Assembly: GCF_001439695.1 (NCBI RefSeq)
Contig: NZ_JYLL01000026.1
Span: 26,689 to 90,688, forward strand
DNA from: Pseudomonas veronii
GTDB taxonomy: Bacteria > Pseudomonadota > Gammaproteobacteria > Pseudomonadales > Pseudomonadaceae
Direction of reading: 5' to 3'
DNA: 64,000 bases
The notes beneath the pieces were generated by a model. The model saw only the letters and a program-made list of their open reading frames with translations. It had not been told where the DNA came from and searched no databases. The position numbers were made by a program, and so were the translations under genes. Shown here piece by piece: positions 63,398 through 64,000 of this stretch; position 1 is the first letter of the stretch, and every line of letters begins with the position of its first letter.

Positions 63398-63756
63398 GGC
63401 AAGCAACCTGCGCAGCGCGATTGAGTCTCAAATGAGATTAATTCTAATTAATATCGCGACGAGACACCACGTTCTTTTCAACGGGGCGTTCATACGGGCA
63501 TCAAAGGCCAGTGAACCCAGGCTTTGCCACCACAGGTGCGCCTGGCAGCGACCTAAAACCGCACACGTTGTCCGTTGACCATGCTGATCACACCCCATAT
63601 AGTGTGCCCACGCCAACAAACAACCACTACATAGTGTGCGAACTCGTAAAACGCTGACCACACTATGCGCAGTATTTCAATGCCTTGAAGCCTGCAAATC
63701 ACTTATTTTTGGACGGGTTCACACACCGTCAGCACAGACCAGGAAGGAGTATTTCA
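63398..63756. other. Divergent control region between fecI and nrdB
   Basis: These 359 bp hold promoters for both genes. The fecI side has an AT-rich stretch (63430-63460) without a clean Fur box. The nrdB side has two NrdR-box-like sites (63590-63605 and 63622-63637) and an inverted CACACTAT at 63659-63666. No gene is seen. Confidence 0.6.
63590..63637. promoter_or_regulatory. Pair of NrdR-box-like sites before nrdB
   Basis: ACACCCCATATAGTGT (63590-63605) and AACCACTACATAGTGT (63622-63637) match the 16-bp NrdR consensus at about 13 and 12 positions by hand. They start exactly 32 bp apart, three helical turns, the usual NrdR arrangement. NrdR would repress nrdB when nucleotide pools are high. 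Confidence 0.7.
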
Positions 63757-64000
63757 ATGCTGAGTTGGGATGAAGTCGACAACGAAGACACCGGTGCAGC
63801 GGTGATCAGAGGCGCCAACGCCGGCCACGCCACCGAAGCCAACATGGACCGCCTCGACGGTGCCGGCGCCGCCGCCGCCATCGAAGCCCGCGCCGTCACC
63901 GCCAACGACTCCGCCGCGATCATCCGCGCCAAGGCTGCCCTCGACAAACTCGACATCGCCGAAGGCCTCGCCGAGCTCGAAGGCGCCTCCGCCCGCGTCG
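63757..64000 (+). CDS. nrdB: Ribonucleotide reductase beta subunit NrdB (5' part, runs off the window)
   Basis: The first 81 codons begin MLSWDEVDNEDTGAAVIRGA and include HATEANMDRLDGAGAAAAIE, the Ala-rich N-terminal extension found on class Ia NrdB of fluorescent pseudomonads. The start has AGGAAGGAG seven bases upstream. The diiron core lies beyond the window edge. NrdR-like boxes upstream support the identification. nrdA is not immediately upstream. Confidence 0.87.
   Translation, partial: MLSWDEVDNEDTGAAVIRGANAGHATEANMDRLDGAGAAAAIEARAVTANDSAAIIRAKAALDKLDIAEGLAELEGASARV

Noticed and set aside
63425..63465. Fur box upstream of fecI.
   Set aside because: Best hand alignment is about 10 of 19 positions, no better than expected in AT-rich DNA.
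1..64000. CRISPR arrays, rRNA and tRNA genes.
   Set aside because: No regularly spaced repeats and no recognisable tRNA or rRNA sequences were seen on reading; the repeated elements are accounted for by the toxin island and REP sequences.

Overview
The window comes from a Pseudomonas chromosome, most likely the P. fluorescens group. The evidence is the mexEF-oprN operon, the pnuC/nadR pair, lpxO, an E. coli-type pssA, REP-like hairpins of Pseudomonas type and uniformly GC-rich coding bias. Most genes are ordinary core or strain-variable metabolism, transport and regulation. The accessory pieces stand out because they are AT-richer, repeated or broken.

Layout. 1-3609 (minus): an operon of a Tat-exported polysaccharide deacetylase, two NTF2/SnoaL-like proteins, an FAD/NAD(P)-binding protein and the first codons of another gene, with a divergent LysR regulator (3711-4607). 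4812-10660 (plus): the RND efflux operon mexE-mexF-oprN with a perfect 15-bp palindrome upstream. 10661-15625: an accessory island of repeated modules. It holds a two-copy toxin-like gene (one copy with an in-frame stop), four paralogous small membrane proteins that look like immunity proteins, an orphan toxin tail, repeated oprN-type terminators and a gene broken by two frameshifts. 15657-21058: an AraC regulator, then a Fur-box-preceded iron-uptake operon efeU-efeO-efeB-efeM. 21064-24477: a 1137-residue toxin-like protein. 24625-37016: pssA, TetR with its operator, DUF1348, an aldose dehydrogenase, a LigD-like protein lacking its ligase domain, lpxO, wzz, a methyltransferase, LysR/azoreductase and a lipoprotein. 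37232-37555: a phage-integrase remnant. 37576-48003: ybiT, an MFS transporter, a hydrolase, azoR/LysR, uppP, a chemoreceptor and pnuC-nadR. 48113-55110: a gamma-glutamyltranspeptidase gene split by a 5.27-kb element that carries only three tyrosine recombinases and a small HTH/coiled-coil protein. 55291-64000: patB, a 1447-residue multidomain toxin-like protein, a Mop-type molybdate-binding protein, an orphan fecI-fecR pair and the start of nrdB behind two NrdR-box-like sites.

How the pieces work together. efeUOBM form a ferrous/ferric uptake unit likely under Fur. mexEF-oprN form one tripartite pump. pnuC-nadR couple nicotinamide riboside import to phosphorylation. The 10.7-15.6 kb island has the signature of a polymorphic toxin/immunity locus: a near-identical N-terminal coding block, diverged C-terminal tails each overlapping their own small membrane-protein gene, and orphan immunity genes. 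The ggt insertion is cleanly resolvable: joining the flanks at a shared 8-bp core restores the reading frame.

The most interesting items are the toxin/immunity array and its repeat-unit boundaries, the cargo-less recombinase-trio element in ggt, the PE-Pol protein that looks like LigD without a ligase, and the large toxin-like protein with a C58-like Cys/His motif plus a beta-roll tail. All functional calls rest on reading motifs by eye; no database search was run.
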